62,007 nt of DNA, taken from Tritrichomonas foetus (Eukaryota > Parabasalia > Tritrichomonadida > Tritrichomonadidae). This document shows positions 19,858 to 33,500 of the stretch, piece after piece. Below the pieces are notes generated by a model that worked only from the letters and a program-made list of their open reading frames with translations, was not told the origin of the DNA and ran no database searches. The stretch covers positions 9,998 to 72,004 of the forward strand of contig MLAK01001137.1 in assembly GCA_001839685.1 (NCBI GenBank). The letters are read 5' to 3'. Both the position numbers and the translations under genes were made by a program. Numbering within the stretch: the stretch's first letter is position 1; each line of letters starts with the position of its first letter.

Positions 19858-22800
19858 TTATTTTAATTCACTTCTTCTACTTGTCGTGAATTGATTTTTT
19901 CGAATTGAATAAGGTTTTGTTTCAGTTTCTTCCAATTCAAGAAAATAATCATCCTTGCGTGATCTTCTGTGCTTTCGCTTAAAAATATTCATGTTTTCAT
20001 AATCACTATTAGTTTGATACTTTTTTTCGATTAGTTGTTGCTTTTTCGCTCTTTTGTAAAATGGTGATGGTAAAAAAGCAATTTTGTGTGCTTCTCGCAA
20101 TCTTTTCTTTAATTCCGCTTCAGTTTCAAACATTTTACCACTATGGCTTATTGTGCTGTAGTATTCATCACGGCTTTTTTCCATTAAAGATGTTCTTCGT
20201 CTCCAAGGTGCAGAATCATAACGATTACCTTCATTCGATGAATAATCTTCATCATCTTGATCGTCACTCATTTCACGACCATATCCTTTATTTGATCTTA
20301 TTTTACTTGATTCGTTATGTATATCATTTTTATAGCTATTTTTAGAATCAAACTTTGAAGTATTTCTAGATTCGGATATGTGATTATTTTTGTATTTAAC
20401 ACGCGAGTAGTTTTGATTAGTCCTTCTGCTATTTTTGCATTCGTTGTAAATTTCATTGTTATCATCATCAGATTCGTAGTATGAATAAGAAAAGTCATAT
20501 TCAAGTTCGCGTTCAATTAAATCGGAATAGCGCTGATATGTATATGAATCATAACCTGAATCATCTGAAGACAATTCTGGTTTTGATGGTGTTTTAACTA
20601 TGCGTGATTGAGGGGGAACAGAAAGATTAGGTGCTTTATTTGATTTAGGGGAAGCTTCATTATTGGATGTGAGCGATTTTCGATTTTTTAAACACTTTTT
20701 GTTTTTCGATTGAGGTTTATTCGCATTTTGTTGAATATTTTTAGTATGATTACTTTGGTGAGTTATGTTATTTTGTTGAGTTTGATTAATTTGTTGAGTT
20801 TGATTATTTTGGCGAGTTTGATTATTTTGTTGAGCTTTTTTAGTTTGATTATTTTGTTGAGTTTGATTAATTTTTTGANNNNNNNNNNNNNNNNNNNNNN
20901 NNNNNNNNNNNNNNNNNNNNNNNNNNNNNNNNNNNNNNNNNNNNNNNNNNNNNNNNNNNNNNNNNNNNNNNNNNNNNNNNNNNNNNNNNNNNNNNNNNNN
21001 NNNNNNNNNNNNNNNNNNNNNNNNNNNNNNNNNNNNNNNNNNNNNNNNNNNNNNNNNNNNNNNNNNNNNNNNNNNNNNNNNNNNNNNNNNNNNNNNNNNN
21101 NNNNNNNNNNNNNNNNNNNNNNNNNNNNNNNNNNNNNNNNNNNNNNNNNNNNNNNNNNNNNNNNNNNNNNNNNTTTTGTTGAGTTTGATTAATTTTTTGA
21201 ATTTGATTATTCTGCTGAGTTTTTTTAGTTTGATTATTTTGTTGAGTTTGATTAATTTTTTGAGTTTGTTTATTTTGGTGAGTTTGACTATTTTGATTAT
21301 TTTGTTGAGTTTGATCATTTTTATTGGTTGTATTGTATTTGTTTTGGGATTGATTGAGTCTAATGTCTTCAATGTTTGACTGATTATTCATTATAGTTGG
21401 AATGCGGGGAGAAATTGATGCGATTCTTTGTGAAATTAAAGAATTTCGATATAAATTATTAATTGGTGCTATTTGGGGATATGAAATATCATTCGTTGTA
21501 TTTGTTTGCATATTATTAAATATCGGGGGAATATCTTGTATATTTGGCGGGAGACTTTGAGAAATGATTTCATAATTTTGCGGTATTTCTGAATTTGTTT
21601 GTGGAATAATCATATATTGTGCATTTTGGGGTATATAAATCTCCTTATGTGGAACAAGCTGATTATTTGTTTGAACTAATTGACTGTTCAATGGCATTAT
21701 TGGATTTACATATATTTTGTTTGTATTATTGGATTGTGGAGATTCGATTGGTAAAGTATTATTTAATTCAATGCTATTGTTATTTTGTGGTATGGATTTA
21801 TTTATTGGAGATCCATTAAATAGTTTGTTTTCAGTTTTGCCCTCAGAAATTAATCTTAGTTTATTACTGATTTCACTGTCGCTTGTGATTGAAGAGTGTG
21901 CAGCTCTTCTTGACTTTGAAGTTATCCGAATTTTTCCTTTTTGGCTAGTTTCAATTATTTTAGTTAATGATGAATCACTTTCTGTTTGGGGATCAGCTTT
22001 TTGTTTGTTGGGTGGCGAAAGTGTCATTTCTTGAAGATCAAGTGATGAATTAATCTCTGTTTTTGATTCTTGAATATTACCACTATTAAATGAATCGTTC
22101 GAAGGTAGGATTCCAGTGATTTCCACATCAGTGGATGTTTCAATTTCTCGATAGATTTTCACATTAGAATCATTCTGGGTGATTGGTATATCCCTTTCAA
22201 TCTCTTTCTCACATTTAGTTTCTTCCAACAAACGGGAATTTGGTGTTGATTCAGGATTAATGCTCAATTTAGTTTTCGTTTCTTGTTCTTGATGTTCCTT
22301 TGGATTAATTGGCGATTGATTGAAGGAATTTGAAGGTTGATATTTATTGTTTTTAAAATCATCAATACAGTTAAAGCTGCTGGTTCGATCTCTAAGCTTT
22401 AATGGAATGTTTAAATCGTTTTTATTTCGTCCACTATAAATTTCCTTCGACGTTCTTGGAAACATCTCATTGATCATATTAATAGTTCTGATTGGAGGAA
22501 TAGTGCTATTAAATTTATTATTGTTATCCAGTTTGTCAATTCTTTTTATATTATTTGAGCTATTAGAGTTATTCATGTCATTGAAATCACTCGGGCTATT
22601 TTGGTAATCGTCATTATTTGATTGCAAGGTTGATGTATCATTAATTTTTTGTGAAAATGAAAAAGAATCAGATCCTGTGTCAGTTTGTTCACTAAACTTT
22701 GGAAGTGAAATAGAATTCGTTTCAGCTGACGATTCCTGTTCTACATATTTTCCAGGCCTTATTCCACTATGCGCAGATTCTGATTCAGTATCATTATCAA

Positions 22801-25792
22801 GGAATTTGTTTGCCCATTGATGATCTTTAACTTGTGTTGATTCAGAATCACTTAAATATTCATAAATATTTGAAAGATTGAAACTTCCTCTTTGACAACT
22901 TTTTGATAATTCAAACAAATTCACGGTTTTTCTATTGTTTTTATGCAAAGGAAGTGGAATATCTCGTCGTGCTTGTGGATTTGATGGAGTTTTATCACTA
23001 TCATCTTTAAAGGGCATTTGATATCCAAATTGGCTTAAATTCATTGCATTACTTTGAACTTTGCCAACTCTAACTCTTGGCTTGGCCACAAGCGTTGTTG
23101 GTAGTTCATTAGTTGATGCAAATAATTGCCAATTAATTCGATAAGTTGATGGAAGAGGCATTGTTTCGGGATTAGAATCTTCAGATATGAGAGATTTTTG
23201 AGAGTGTGATTTTTTTCTTAGTTTTGATGAAGACGTAGATTTTTTCAGAGTTGGAAGATAAGTTGAACTATGTGCAATTACGAATTGACAAGGATTAACA
23301 TCAAGAAATTTATTCCATGAAGAATTATCAAAAACAGCTTCTTCGTTATCAACTAAACTTGGTTTGTTTGCAAAATTATTATTAAAATTCGCAAAATAAA
23401 CAAAATTATTAGGAGTTTTTGATTTTTGTTCAATTCCACCATAAATTACAATAGAATTATGACCAATTACACCACCAGATGCAAATCGAATACTCTGAGG
23501 GAAATTGCCACCATCTGTCGCTTCTCTAGCAAATAAAGTAATTAAATTAATAGAAATAGTTGATGCAATAAATGAATCTGTAACACCACCAATGATTATC
23601 ATTTCATCACCCATTACAAAAGCCAGATGATGTTTTCGTGGTTTGATTTGACATCCAATAACTGTATGATTTTTCCATGAATTACTGGCAAAATCATAAC
23701 TCCATAATTCATTTAAAAGTCCAGTTTGATTTGCACCACCAAAAACAAACATTTTATTATCAAAAATAATTGCAGAAAGTCCAAAGCGATGACCAGGACC
23801 AGTTGAACCTACATGAATTTCTTCGCTTTTAGAGTCATTAACTTTAACAAATAATGTGATTTGTGTTTGTTTGGATTTCCCACCAAATACATATAAAAAG
23901 CCATCATGAGCAACTGTAGAATGACCATATCGAGAGATTGAATATCTAGGAATAATTTGTTTCCACTTTTTTTGATAAATATCAAATTTCATTACTTCAC
24001 CTGCTTCTTTATCTTTGATAATTCCACCAATCATATATAAAGATCCATTCATATAATTTAACGTGTGCCGTCTTCTTCCAGTAGTACCCATTTCGCATGT
24101 TGTCATCTGACTTAAAGCTGTTTGTCGAACTTTTTGTTGATCAAATGTGAAAAAATCCGAAACTTGACCTTTTCCAGATAATATACCACCACTAAAGATC
24201 ACAGATTGAGTATTTCCAACTGCGGCTTGTTGATAAATTGCAGGAACTGAATCTGAAATTGCATCAAGTGACCAAACAACCAAAAAGCGATGCAAATTTT
24301 TCGAAAATTCTTCATTTTGAAGTCTTTTTAAAGAATCAAAAAATGTTGTTTTATCTTCAAGAGCCGCAAAAACAAGTTGGAAATCAACAACTTCACGTGG
24401 ATTGGTAATTAATGAAATCCGAATCGATCGAAAATGTCCAGGAATCGGAGAATAATGAAAGTTAATGATTTGTGAACTGAAAGTCAATCTAGCAGTTTTA
24501 TTTCGGTCTTTAATAACCATAATAATATCATTGCATAAGTATAAAGTTGCTGGACTTTCTTTCCGTTGTTTAATAATACTCACATCTCTGGTAAAAACAA
24601 TTCTTCTTGACGGATCAACAATTGTGAAAGATGGTTTTTTAATTTTTGCTTGAATTTTAAATAAAATTGTTTGTTGTCTCGCGCGTTCGGATTGTAATTC
24701 TGCACTTTGTGTTGTTTCGTCAATTCGCTCATAAGCAACTTTTATTAAAGCGAAATCTGGATGAGTTGGTGGAGTCGCTTTTAATAATTCTCTCAAGAAA
24801 AGTAAATAGCGAGGCATTCTTTGAACAGGTGTAATTAAATATGATAAAAAATCGTTTCCATCTAAAGCATGCGTAAGTTCAGCCATTGCGACAGAAAATG
24901 CACGAACTTGCATTTTCATATTTAATAGTTCCAAAATTCGTGGATATGAAGAAATGAAATTAAATGAAATTCGAAAATAATCTGAAAAATCTAAAAATGT
25001 TGGAGCCACACATGATGAATAACCTTTTTCTACAGAAGAAATTGCATTCAAGAATTCAGAATGACATGAAAGAATTGATGCTAAATCTTTAAAAATCAAT
25101 TCTTGTTCAGAATCTGTTAATAAATTTCGTTGTTTCATTTGAGGTGACCAATAATTCGCCAGTTTTTTCAAATCTTCAATATATTGTGCCTCTGTTGTTA
25201 CAATTTCATGAACAAGATTTGATCTATGTAGTAATTTTTTATAAGAAGATTCTGAAACGTCCATATTTATAGAAATATCTGGTGTTTTTACCCCGTCAAA
25301 CTGTAAAACATCTTTTAAAAGTTTATCAGATGGAAAAGCTTCACCTCCAATCAGAAGACCGTTTACTTTTACATCATAAGTGAATGATTCTTGAAAAGAT
25401 TTTAATAAATCAGAGATGGTACCATTGAATAAAATTTCTTTTGAGATGGAAAAAACTAAAGGCGGTATTTCTTGATTAGATGTATGATATACCTTCACAT
25501 AGAAAAAAACAGTGTCATTATCATAAGTGTCTGTCAAATATAAATACCAGTCGGGACGAGTGTATCCTGTAACACATTCCTTTAAGAGAAGAGAAGAATA
25601 CTTGCTTATCGGAGAATCTTCTTCCGTTATTGGAAACTGAATTTGTGGAGTATGAAGAAAAAGATTGCAGTCGCTGTCGCCATAAGTTTCTAAAATGTAT
25701 GATCGTGTTGCGTTCATGATTATACTTTTTTCTGCATATTCATTTGGCGAATAGTCTGTTACAAAACAGACATATTCGTTTTCGTCTCCCAT
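19858..25792 (-). CDS. RhoGEF (DH-PH) with kelch repeats and Asn/Gln-rich tail; contains an assembly gap
   Basis: Starts at ATG 25792. Residues ~1-185 are a variable head. A DH domain (~190-375) activates Rho-family GTPases by nucleotide exchange; the signature 'YLITPVQRMPRYLLFLREL' is clear. A PH domain (~380-490) follows, then six kelch-like blades (~511-790: 'VFGGKSKQ', 'VFGGANQTGLLNELWSYD', 'IIGGVTDS', 'IYGGIEQKS' and others). Then comes a long disordered Ser/Asn-rich region with Asn-Gln-Thr repeats. The 295-N gap (20879-21173) lies in these repeats. The frame before the gap (to 20879) and the one after it (19858-20878) differ by one, so the gap size is only an estimate. The end is charged and Ser/Arg-rich. 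DH-PH-kelch proteins probably link Rho signalling to the cytoskeleton. Confidence 0.9.
20760..21345 (-). repeat. Coding Asn/Gln/Thr repeat spanning the N gap
   Basis: On both sides of the gap the coding strand repeats short units reading QQNNQT and QKINQT. Units are 15-18 bp and imperfect. The repeat probably caused the assembly gap, and its real length is unknown. Confidence 0.8.
20879..21173. other. Assembly gap (295 N)
   Basis: Run of N inside the RhoGEF-kelch coding region, flanked on both sides by the same Asn/Gln repeat. Confidence 0.99.
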
Positions 25793-26530
25793 AACTAATA
25801 CAAATTTCTAATAATAAACAACCATTTTAATATTGAAAAACATATTCACAAAAATTAAAAAGGTTATTCATAAAAATAAAAGAAAGTAGAAAAATATCCA
25901 TATAAATATTCGCTGAAATTCTGAATATATTGAATTTATTTCAAGCTATCTATCCACATAAACAAAGAAAAAAAAAATGCTGAGTGAATTGTGAAAATAG
26001 TCAAAAAGTGGCTGTCGTTGATCGGAATGACTGCGAGTGTATGAAGGTTCTATTTTTTATTCTTCTTGAAAATAGATATAGCTCCTATTAGACAAGTGTT
26101 ATGATTAATAAATGTAACATTTATGGCTATTCTTCATGATTTCAAATTTGCATTTTGGGGAAGATGTAAAATAAAACAAACATTCTTGATGATATATTTT
26201 CTATAAATATATTGCTTACATAATCCATTCTATTTGACAAATGAGTCATCATAATCGGAATGTAATTCATTTCTGACTTTGATAGAACAAGTCTTTGATC
26301 TCAATAGTGAGAAAAATGATCTCAATAGTTGTTTCTGTACTTTTTTCCTTTTCATTTGATTTCATAATTTGAATTTTTGATTCCATTGGAAAAAGATATA
26401 TTTCTCTCACATAAATATAATAAATAAGCTGAAAAAGACTGTTTTTTAAAAAGCAGATTAAAAGAAAAATTACAATGTAGTTTATGAACAATTTTAAATA
26501 AATATCAAATAGCTGTTTTTCTCTTTCTTT
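25793..26530. other. AT-rich intergenic region
   Basis: Lies upstream of the RhoGEF gene and downstream of the chromodomain gene. A 74-codon minus-strand ORF (26267-26491) shows no recognisable feature. No repeat or RNA gene seen. Confidence 0.45.
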
Positions 26531-26962
26531 TCAAAGTTGAGGAAGATTTCTCTCATAAAATTCAATGAGTTTAGCACAATCCCATTTCACAAGTTTATGT
26601 GAAGGTAATTCCGAAAAGCCACGATCACCTTCAAATCTTATAATATAAATCATATTCTGGGCAGTTGATCCCTCTTTAAAACCAACAATCTCTTTAATTG
26701 GCCTTTTTACATATTTCACTTTTCTTTCTTTTGCTTTTCCTTTCAGATTTCTTTTTGGCTGTTTATGCTGTGAGAAGAAAGCGTGCTCGGCTTTATAAGC
26801 ATCTAAAATAGACTGGCAAAATAAGTTGTCTTCAGGCTCCCACGTATTATTGTTTTCAGGATAGCCTTGCCATTTAATCAAATAATAAATTTTGTCTTTT
26901 CGAACTTGATGGTCTCGAATTTCTTCGACAACGAATATTTCATCATCATCATCATCACTCAT
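26531..26962 (-). CDS. HP1-like chromodomain / chromoshadow protein
   Basis: 143 aa from ATG 26962, which follows five Asp codons typical of the acidic start of HP1 proteins. The chromodomain (~9-58) reads 'FVVEEIRDHQVRKDKIYYL', 'IKWQGYPE' and 'NTWEPEDNL'. The methyl-lysine cage positions are filled by Phe10, Trp31 and Tyr34. A basic hinge ('KRNLKGKAKERKVKYVKRP') leads to a chromoshadow-like domain (~89-143: 'IKEIVGFKEGSTAQNMIYII', 'LPSHKLVKWDCAKLIEFYE'). This is HP1 in miniature: a reader of methylated histone H3 that dimerises and compacts chromatin. The length is slightly short of animal HP1. Confidence in the family is high; which mark it reads (H3K9 or H3K27) is not shown. Confidence 0.92.
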   Translation of the reverse strand: MSDDDDDEIFVVEEIRDHQVRKDKIYYLIKWQGYPENNNTWEPEDNLFCQSILDAYKAEHAFFSQHKQPKRNLKGKAKERKVKYVKRPIKEIVGFKEGSTAQNMIYIIRFEGDRGFSELPSHKLVKWDCAKLIEFYERNLPQL

Positions 26963-27568
26963 TCGAAGCTATGTTCGATCGATTTTGCGTTTTTAGAGAA
27001 AGAAAGAGAAAAAAGTACAAGAAATGTAACCATCATATTGTTAAATTGTACTTTGATATATTTTTGTGAGTTTGTGGAGAGGTGATCAACTTTTTCATAT
27101 AATAATCTGTTATATTAATTGTAAAAGTGGAAAATATACCGATAGAAGATTTTCATGGAAATGTGAAAGAAATTTGAAAAATCAGATATTAGAAAATACT
27201 TTGAGCCATCAGATAACAGAAAAGATCATGAAATTATACAACATCTACAAAGGATAATGATTTCCATTCTTTCATGTGACTAGGTAATCACAAATTTCAA
27301 TCATATCACCGAATTTTTTAGCTCTTTCTAAGAAATATCGATTTCTCAACATCTTATTCATGAATATCTTTGTGAACTGACGATTTCTGATCAAGAATAT
27401 AAAGAACCCAATTTATTTAGTTTTTTTTTCATATCTCTAGATTAATATTGAACTGTTTTTTACTATATATGTAAACATTAATTATAAGAAAATACAAAGA
27501 GAATTTATAATAATTCTATCTCAATTTGTTCTTTAGCCAAATAAGTAGTCAACTAAGATATTTTTTCT
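26963..27568. other. Divergent intergenic region (HP1-like / dynein)
   Basis: Shared upstream DNA of two divergent genes. AT-rich with short chance ORFs only. A core promoter on either side cannot be picked with confidence. Confidence 0.45.
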
Positions 27569-30500
27569 ATGCTTTTTGAAAAAGAACGTTATTTAATTAC
27601 CATGTCGAAATCGAAAAAATCATTAAACAATGAAGACGAGCTTATTCCACAAGTAAAAAATATGCCGAAAATTCGAAAGTCATCGCTTGCACCACATGGA
27701 ATGAATTTAAACGAAAAAACTTTATTCGACACAGTATTAATCGAAACAAATACGACTGCTTTTAATATTGTCGCTCCAGGAACAGGTGCAGGTGAAGCAT
27801 TTCTTCGATATAAAAATCCGTGCTTACTTGCAATGGGAAATAAAGCGAAAATATCAAAATCTACACAAGCGCCAAAAACTTCAATGGGGAATCGAAGAAT
27901 GCTTCCTCCACTCGGACAAGGGATTACATCATTACTTTCAAAAAAACCGTTAGCAGATTTACCAGATCCACCAATGGCATTAATTGAATCCGTGAAAAAT
28001 CGAGAAGAGCTTGAAAGATTATCTCTCAATTTCAATGAAGATCCTGTTGCATATTTTAGCAAAAGAAAAGATGGACGTGGCCATTTATTTATTTATATGA
28101 AATATGCGAAAACGCGAGATGATCCCACATTTTCACCTTATGAATTAGTAAAAGTTCCACATTGTGATATTGGAAAAGATTACTTCACAATGTCAGCAAG
28201 TGGTGTCACTCATGTTGAACCGGACGGCACAACTGATCACATTTCACTTGATATTTGGGCGAAAGAAGAGTCAATTTTTAAAGCAATTCGAAAACTCAAG
28301 ACTTTCCAAAATTATATGTTATGGAAACCTTTGCGATTATGGAAATACTTCATCATGGAGAGAAGATATAATGAAATAGCAGATGATGTAATTGATAAGC
28401 CGATTTTTTATAATGAATGCTTCACAAGTGCAACTGTTGCTGTTTCAATGCTTTTAGAAAAATCAGACGAGATTATTTCTAATAAATTGCACTGCTTTTA
28501 TCCAGCAAGAAAATATACAATGGATGAATTTAGAAAACTTTGTGAATCAAATTTGAATTCATTAAAAGATGAATATAGCGATTTTATTAATGAAGTCACA
28601 GTTCTTGTTAGCCAACTTGATACAATGCTTAGTGATCCTGAAATTTTACAGGTTAGGGATAATGAATTTGCTGAAATTAGAAGAAAAAATCCAAATATTG
28701 GCCAATTAATAGTGTTAGAGAGAAAGAAAGATGCAGAAAGAATTCGAAGAACAGAGCAAATGAGCGAAGAAATGAATTATTTAGTTAATTATTTAAGAAT
28801 GGTTGATTATATGATTCTTGAATCACTTAGAACAAGCTGCTTTCATGCTTATAAAGTAGCAGAAATGAATTGTCTTCAAGATCTATCAGCTATTTTTTTA
28901 GTTAATATTTTCTTTTCTGATGATGGGAAAGTTTCATTTAAGCCATCTGTTGATGATTTGAAATCTGAAGTTCATCGACAACTTTCAATTGTTTTTAAAA
29001 CTATTGATACACTTCCTCGACTATTAAGAGCTACTTCATTACGACATATTTTAAGGAATTCAAAAATTAATATTCCTGTTCTTTTTGATGATGGACCTGA
29101 TTTTCAAAATATTACATCTTGTTCTCCTTTATTAGAAGATGTTGAAAGGAATATAATTGCAGTAATTGATCACTCATATAAAGAAGCAGAAGTTTATTCC
29201 GAAATATTTGTTGATTTTTATCCTTTATATAAACTTGGACAAACATGGGACGTTAGAAATTTTGTAATAACTTCTTCAGGAGAACCATATAAAGGAACTT
29301 TATCATATAGTGATCGTTTATCAACAGATGAAGATGATGAATATTTAATTCATCCCGAACGATCACCCATTTTAGATTTTGATATAATGAAACAATTAAT
29401 AGATCAATTACATGTTGAAATCAAAAGAGTTGGTACGATTAAATCTGGTAACACGCGTGGAATTATACATATTGATTCACGTAATTTGAAAACAATATTA
29501 ACACCAATTCCAATGAGATCATTACAAGACGTCGAAAAAATGTTGAAAGATTTAATGGTATTCAAATCAGAACTAATGAACAGGGTTTTTAGGGCATATC
29601 TGTTAAGATTAAAAGTTGATCCAACTACACTAGAAGCATTTGTTGATTTTTGCGAATTGCACCAAAAAACAGTTGATTTAATTCCGCAAATGAAATATGA
29701 AATTCAATTTATTGACAAACTTTGTAGTTTAATTGAAGATTCTGGGTTTGAGGTCGTTAAAAATCAACTTCATCAGCCATTCCATGTTTTCAAACTCGAA
29801 CAAGCTGCGGCACAACAAGTAAGAAATGCTCATAGCGAAAGATTTGAATTTCTTCTTTCTCAAGTAATTAAAGCAAAAGAAAGAAAATTAGCTAAATATA
29901 AAGAAAAATCAGTTAATAATATTCCAATGTCAGCAGTTGATATAAATGTCGATAATTTTTATAAGCAAACATTAATATTAAAAGCAAAAGTTGAAAAAAT
30001 CAAGCCAACAATTGAAGCTAATATTCATTTTCAAGATGTATTAAATATGAAAACCACTGATTTCCCAGAATTAGCAGAAATTGAATCAAATGTTGAATTT
30101 TCTGAAAAATTATATCATGTTATCCGCCTTTGGGAATCACTTCATTCAAAAACCAAAGATGTTCCATTTATTCATCTTGATATGAATGGATTTATTGTTG
30201 ATGCGAACTCACTCCAGCGAGAAATTGAGAAACTTCGAGATCAATGGAAGAAACCATCTCCAATTTTATCTGAAATTACTGTCGATTTTCAAGAATTTCT
30301 TCCATATTTGGATCAATTATCACAACTTTCCTTTGGAAGAATGCAAATTCGTCATTGGAATCAATTATTCGATGAATGTGGTCAATCAGATACATATAAT
30401 CCTAGTGTTACAATTCAGCAACTCCTTTCATATGGAATTTTATCATCTGGTGATAAAATTAAACAAATTACTATAAATTCACAAGGAGAATCACAACTTG

Positions 30501-33500
30501 AAAATGAATTCCGAACACTTAAAGAACATTGGAATGAGGTTGAAGTACCTCTTAAAGATCAGTTACCTGGATTTGATGAAGATTTGCGTCTGGCACCACT
30601 TTATCCACTCATTTCCGAAATTAATGATACTGCCATCACACTCAATTCTATGATGGTAAATAAATTTGTTCATGGAATTCTTCCGAGTGTTCTTGAATTA
30701 GCACAAAATCTTGATCTTATTATTCAAATTTTGGATCAATGGCAAAAATTCGAATTAAATTGGGTTGTTATATCAAATTTAATGAAGAAAAAAGATGTTA
30801 TTCAAATTCTACCAAATCAATCTTCCCGATTTGATGTTATTCAAGAAAAATGGCAGGGAATTGTTGCTCATGTTTTACAAGACAAAAGACTGTTTCATGT
30901 TTGCTCATATCCAAATTTAATGACCGAATTCGAAGAAAATAATAAATCATTCGAAGTTATATTTTCTTCTTTAACAGCTCTTATTGATAAGAAAAGAGAA
31001 ACAATACCAAGATTATATTTCTTATCTAATGATGAAATTATTAAATTGCTTTCAACAAATGATTTTTCTGTGTTCACTTCAGAAATTGTGAAAACAATGA
31101 TGCACATTTCTCAATTAAGCTTTAGCTCGGAAAAAGAATCTGAAACAAAGGTTGAATCAGAACATGCTTTCTCTGAAATCAATATAAATGGACTAATTGG
31201 TGAAGATGGTGATAATTTGCAATTTTTGAACCCAACATCATGTGATGCACCTATTGAAGAATGGGTTCCTCAAGTTTATGAATCAATGAAAGATGCAACA
31301 AAAGAGGCTGTAGCTGTTTCTCTTTCCAGGTATTCATCAACAAGCTTAGAAGATTGGATCATGACAGTTACTTCATATATTGCCTTTTTAACTCTTCAAG
31401 TTTCCTTTACACGTGGGATTGAAGATTGCTTTAGTAATTTAGAAACATCACCAAAAGTATTTTTAGCATATCAAAATAATTTGAAATCAAAAATCCAAGT
31501 ATTAATGAATTTGATGACAACCCCTTTATCTAGTACAGAGCTTATGAAAGTTTCTTCAATTTTAACCAATTTTATATCCTATTTTGAAAGAGCAAAAATG
31601 CTTCATTCTCGAGTTCAGCAAAATTCTTCAAAGCAGACATGGCATGATATGCTCAAATTTAAGTATGATACATCAACAATGGATATTACAATCCAATTTG
31701 GCGATAATACATGGTCCCATGATCATGAATTTTGGGGAAGAGCATCAAGTTTGATGATTACACCTGCAATTGAACATTCACTAATGAATATTTGTCAAGC
31801 ACGTGTTTATGATCAAATTCCATTAATTTTTGGACCTTTTGGCGTTGGAAAAACCGAAATTATTCGAACATTTGCTTCATACTTAGGAAAATTTGTTTAT
31901 TCAGCTGCTTCATTTCCTTCGTTTGCCAATCATTTGCTTCGCACTGTACTTACTGGTGCAGCTCTTTCTGGCAGTTGGATTCTTTTCTCTGAAATAGATC
32001 AACTTAATTCATCATCCCTTTCATTCTTATTTGATTCAATTCGCGCAATAAATGATTCAAAGACTGCCGATGGATCAGCATGCTTCCTTAACGGAAATTT
32101 AATTGTAGTTAATCCTAGTACTAGAATATTTTTAACTTCATCTCTGGATAAATATACACATAGTGTAATTCCACCTCAATTAAAAGTTTATGTTCGTCCC
32201 ATTTCGATTTCAGCGCCACTTGTGAAAAAAATTGTTGAAACTAAGTTGCTTTCAAATGGCTACAAATCATCTAAAGAAATTTCTGAACACCTAGATTCAT
32301 TTGTTTCAGCAATGGTACCTATGTTTAAGCTATCTGATTCGAGACTTCAGCATTGCCTCAAGATAATCAACTCAGACCAAGATTTAATCCGGCAATTAAT
32401 GCATTCAAATAAAGTTGAATTTGTAAATTATTATGAAGATCCAAAAACAACAGAACAATTTTCAATTGCAAGATCAGCGTTTGAACATTTCAGATCAATG
32501 ATTGATGATTCAAAAATTAATTTACTTATTGATCTTTTATATATGCATTTCCCATTATTTGATAGTTTTGAAAAATTCAAACAATATATATCTAATAATT
32601 TCAATTTCTACATTGATAAAGCCACTCAAATCATTAAACAAGTAATTATTGAAGCATCAACAACTATGGATGTTGATTTTCCAATTGAATATTTAACAGA
32701 AAAGGTAATTAATCTATTCCAGCTAATGAGAACTTCACCATGTATTATAATATTTGGTCCATGTAATAGTGGCAAAACTATTTTAATAGATTTATTATCA
32801 AAAGCATACAGGAAAATGGTTCAAGATGCTGATATTGTCAATCATTTCAAAGGAATTATGCCAATGAAAATTAGAACAGTTTACCAGAATTCTGACACTT
32901 GGGAGAATATTTTCGGTTCAGCTGATGAAGATCCAACACAAGGAACAGTCTGGAGATATGGCCAATTCCAAACAGCCTTGACCAATCTTAATTTTTATCA
33001 AAATTCACATCATCGAATTCTGAAGTTTGATGGGAAAATGTCAAGTAAATTCACTAAATTCCTTTTCCAATTTGTCAGTGAAGGTTCTTGTTTCAGGATT
33101 AATTCACTTGGATCATTTGCAGCTGATTCTACATTCCATTGCTTTGTTGAAACAGATGATATTTCTAATTTAACTCCCGAAATTTTATCTGTATGTGGAC
33201 TTCTTTCAATGAGTAATTTACAAATTGAAAAAGGACAATTAAATATCATGAAGATACCCAAATTGCGATATCCTAACTTTATTTTTAGTATTATCAAAAA
33301 TAAATTCAAAGACCATTTTTCTGATGAGGATTTTCAAATTTTATCAACCATTTTTAATGAAGTATCGCCAAGAATTATTGAAAAGGTTGTAACTTTGCCA
33401 ACACTTGTCGATTTTAAGTTTTTAGCCGATAAATATGCAAAGAAAGCTGGTATTTATGGACTTCAATATATAACAAATAAGCATATAAATGTTGTTGAAA

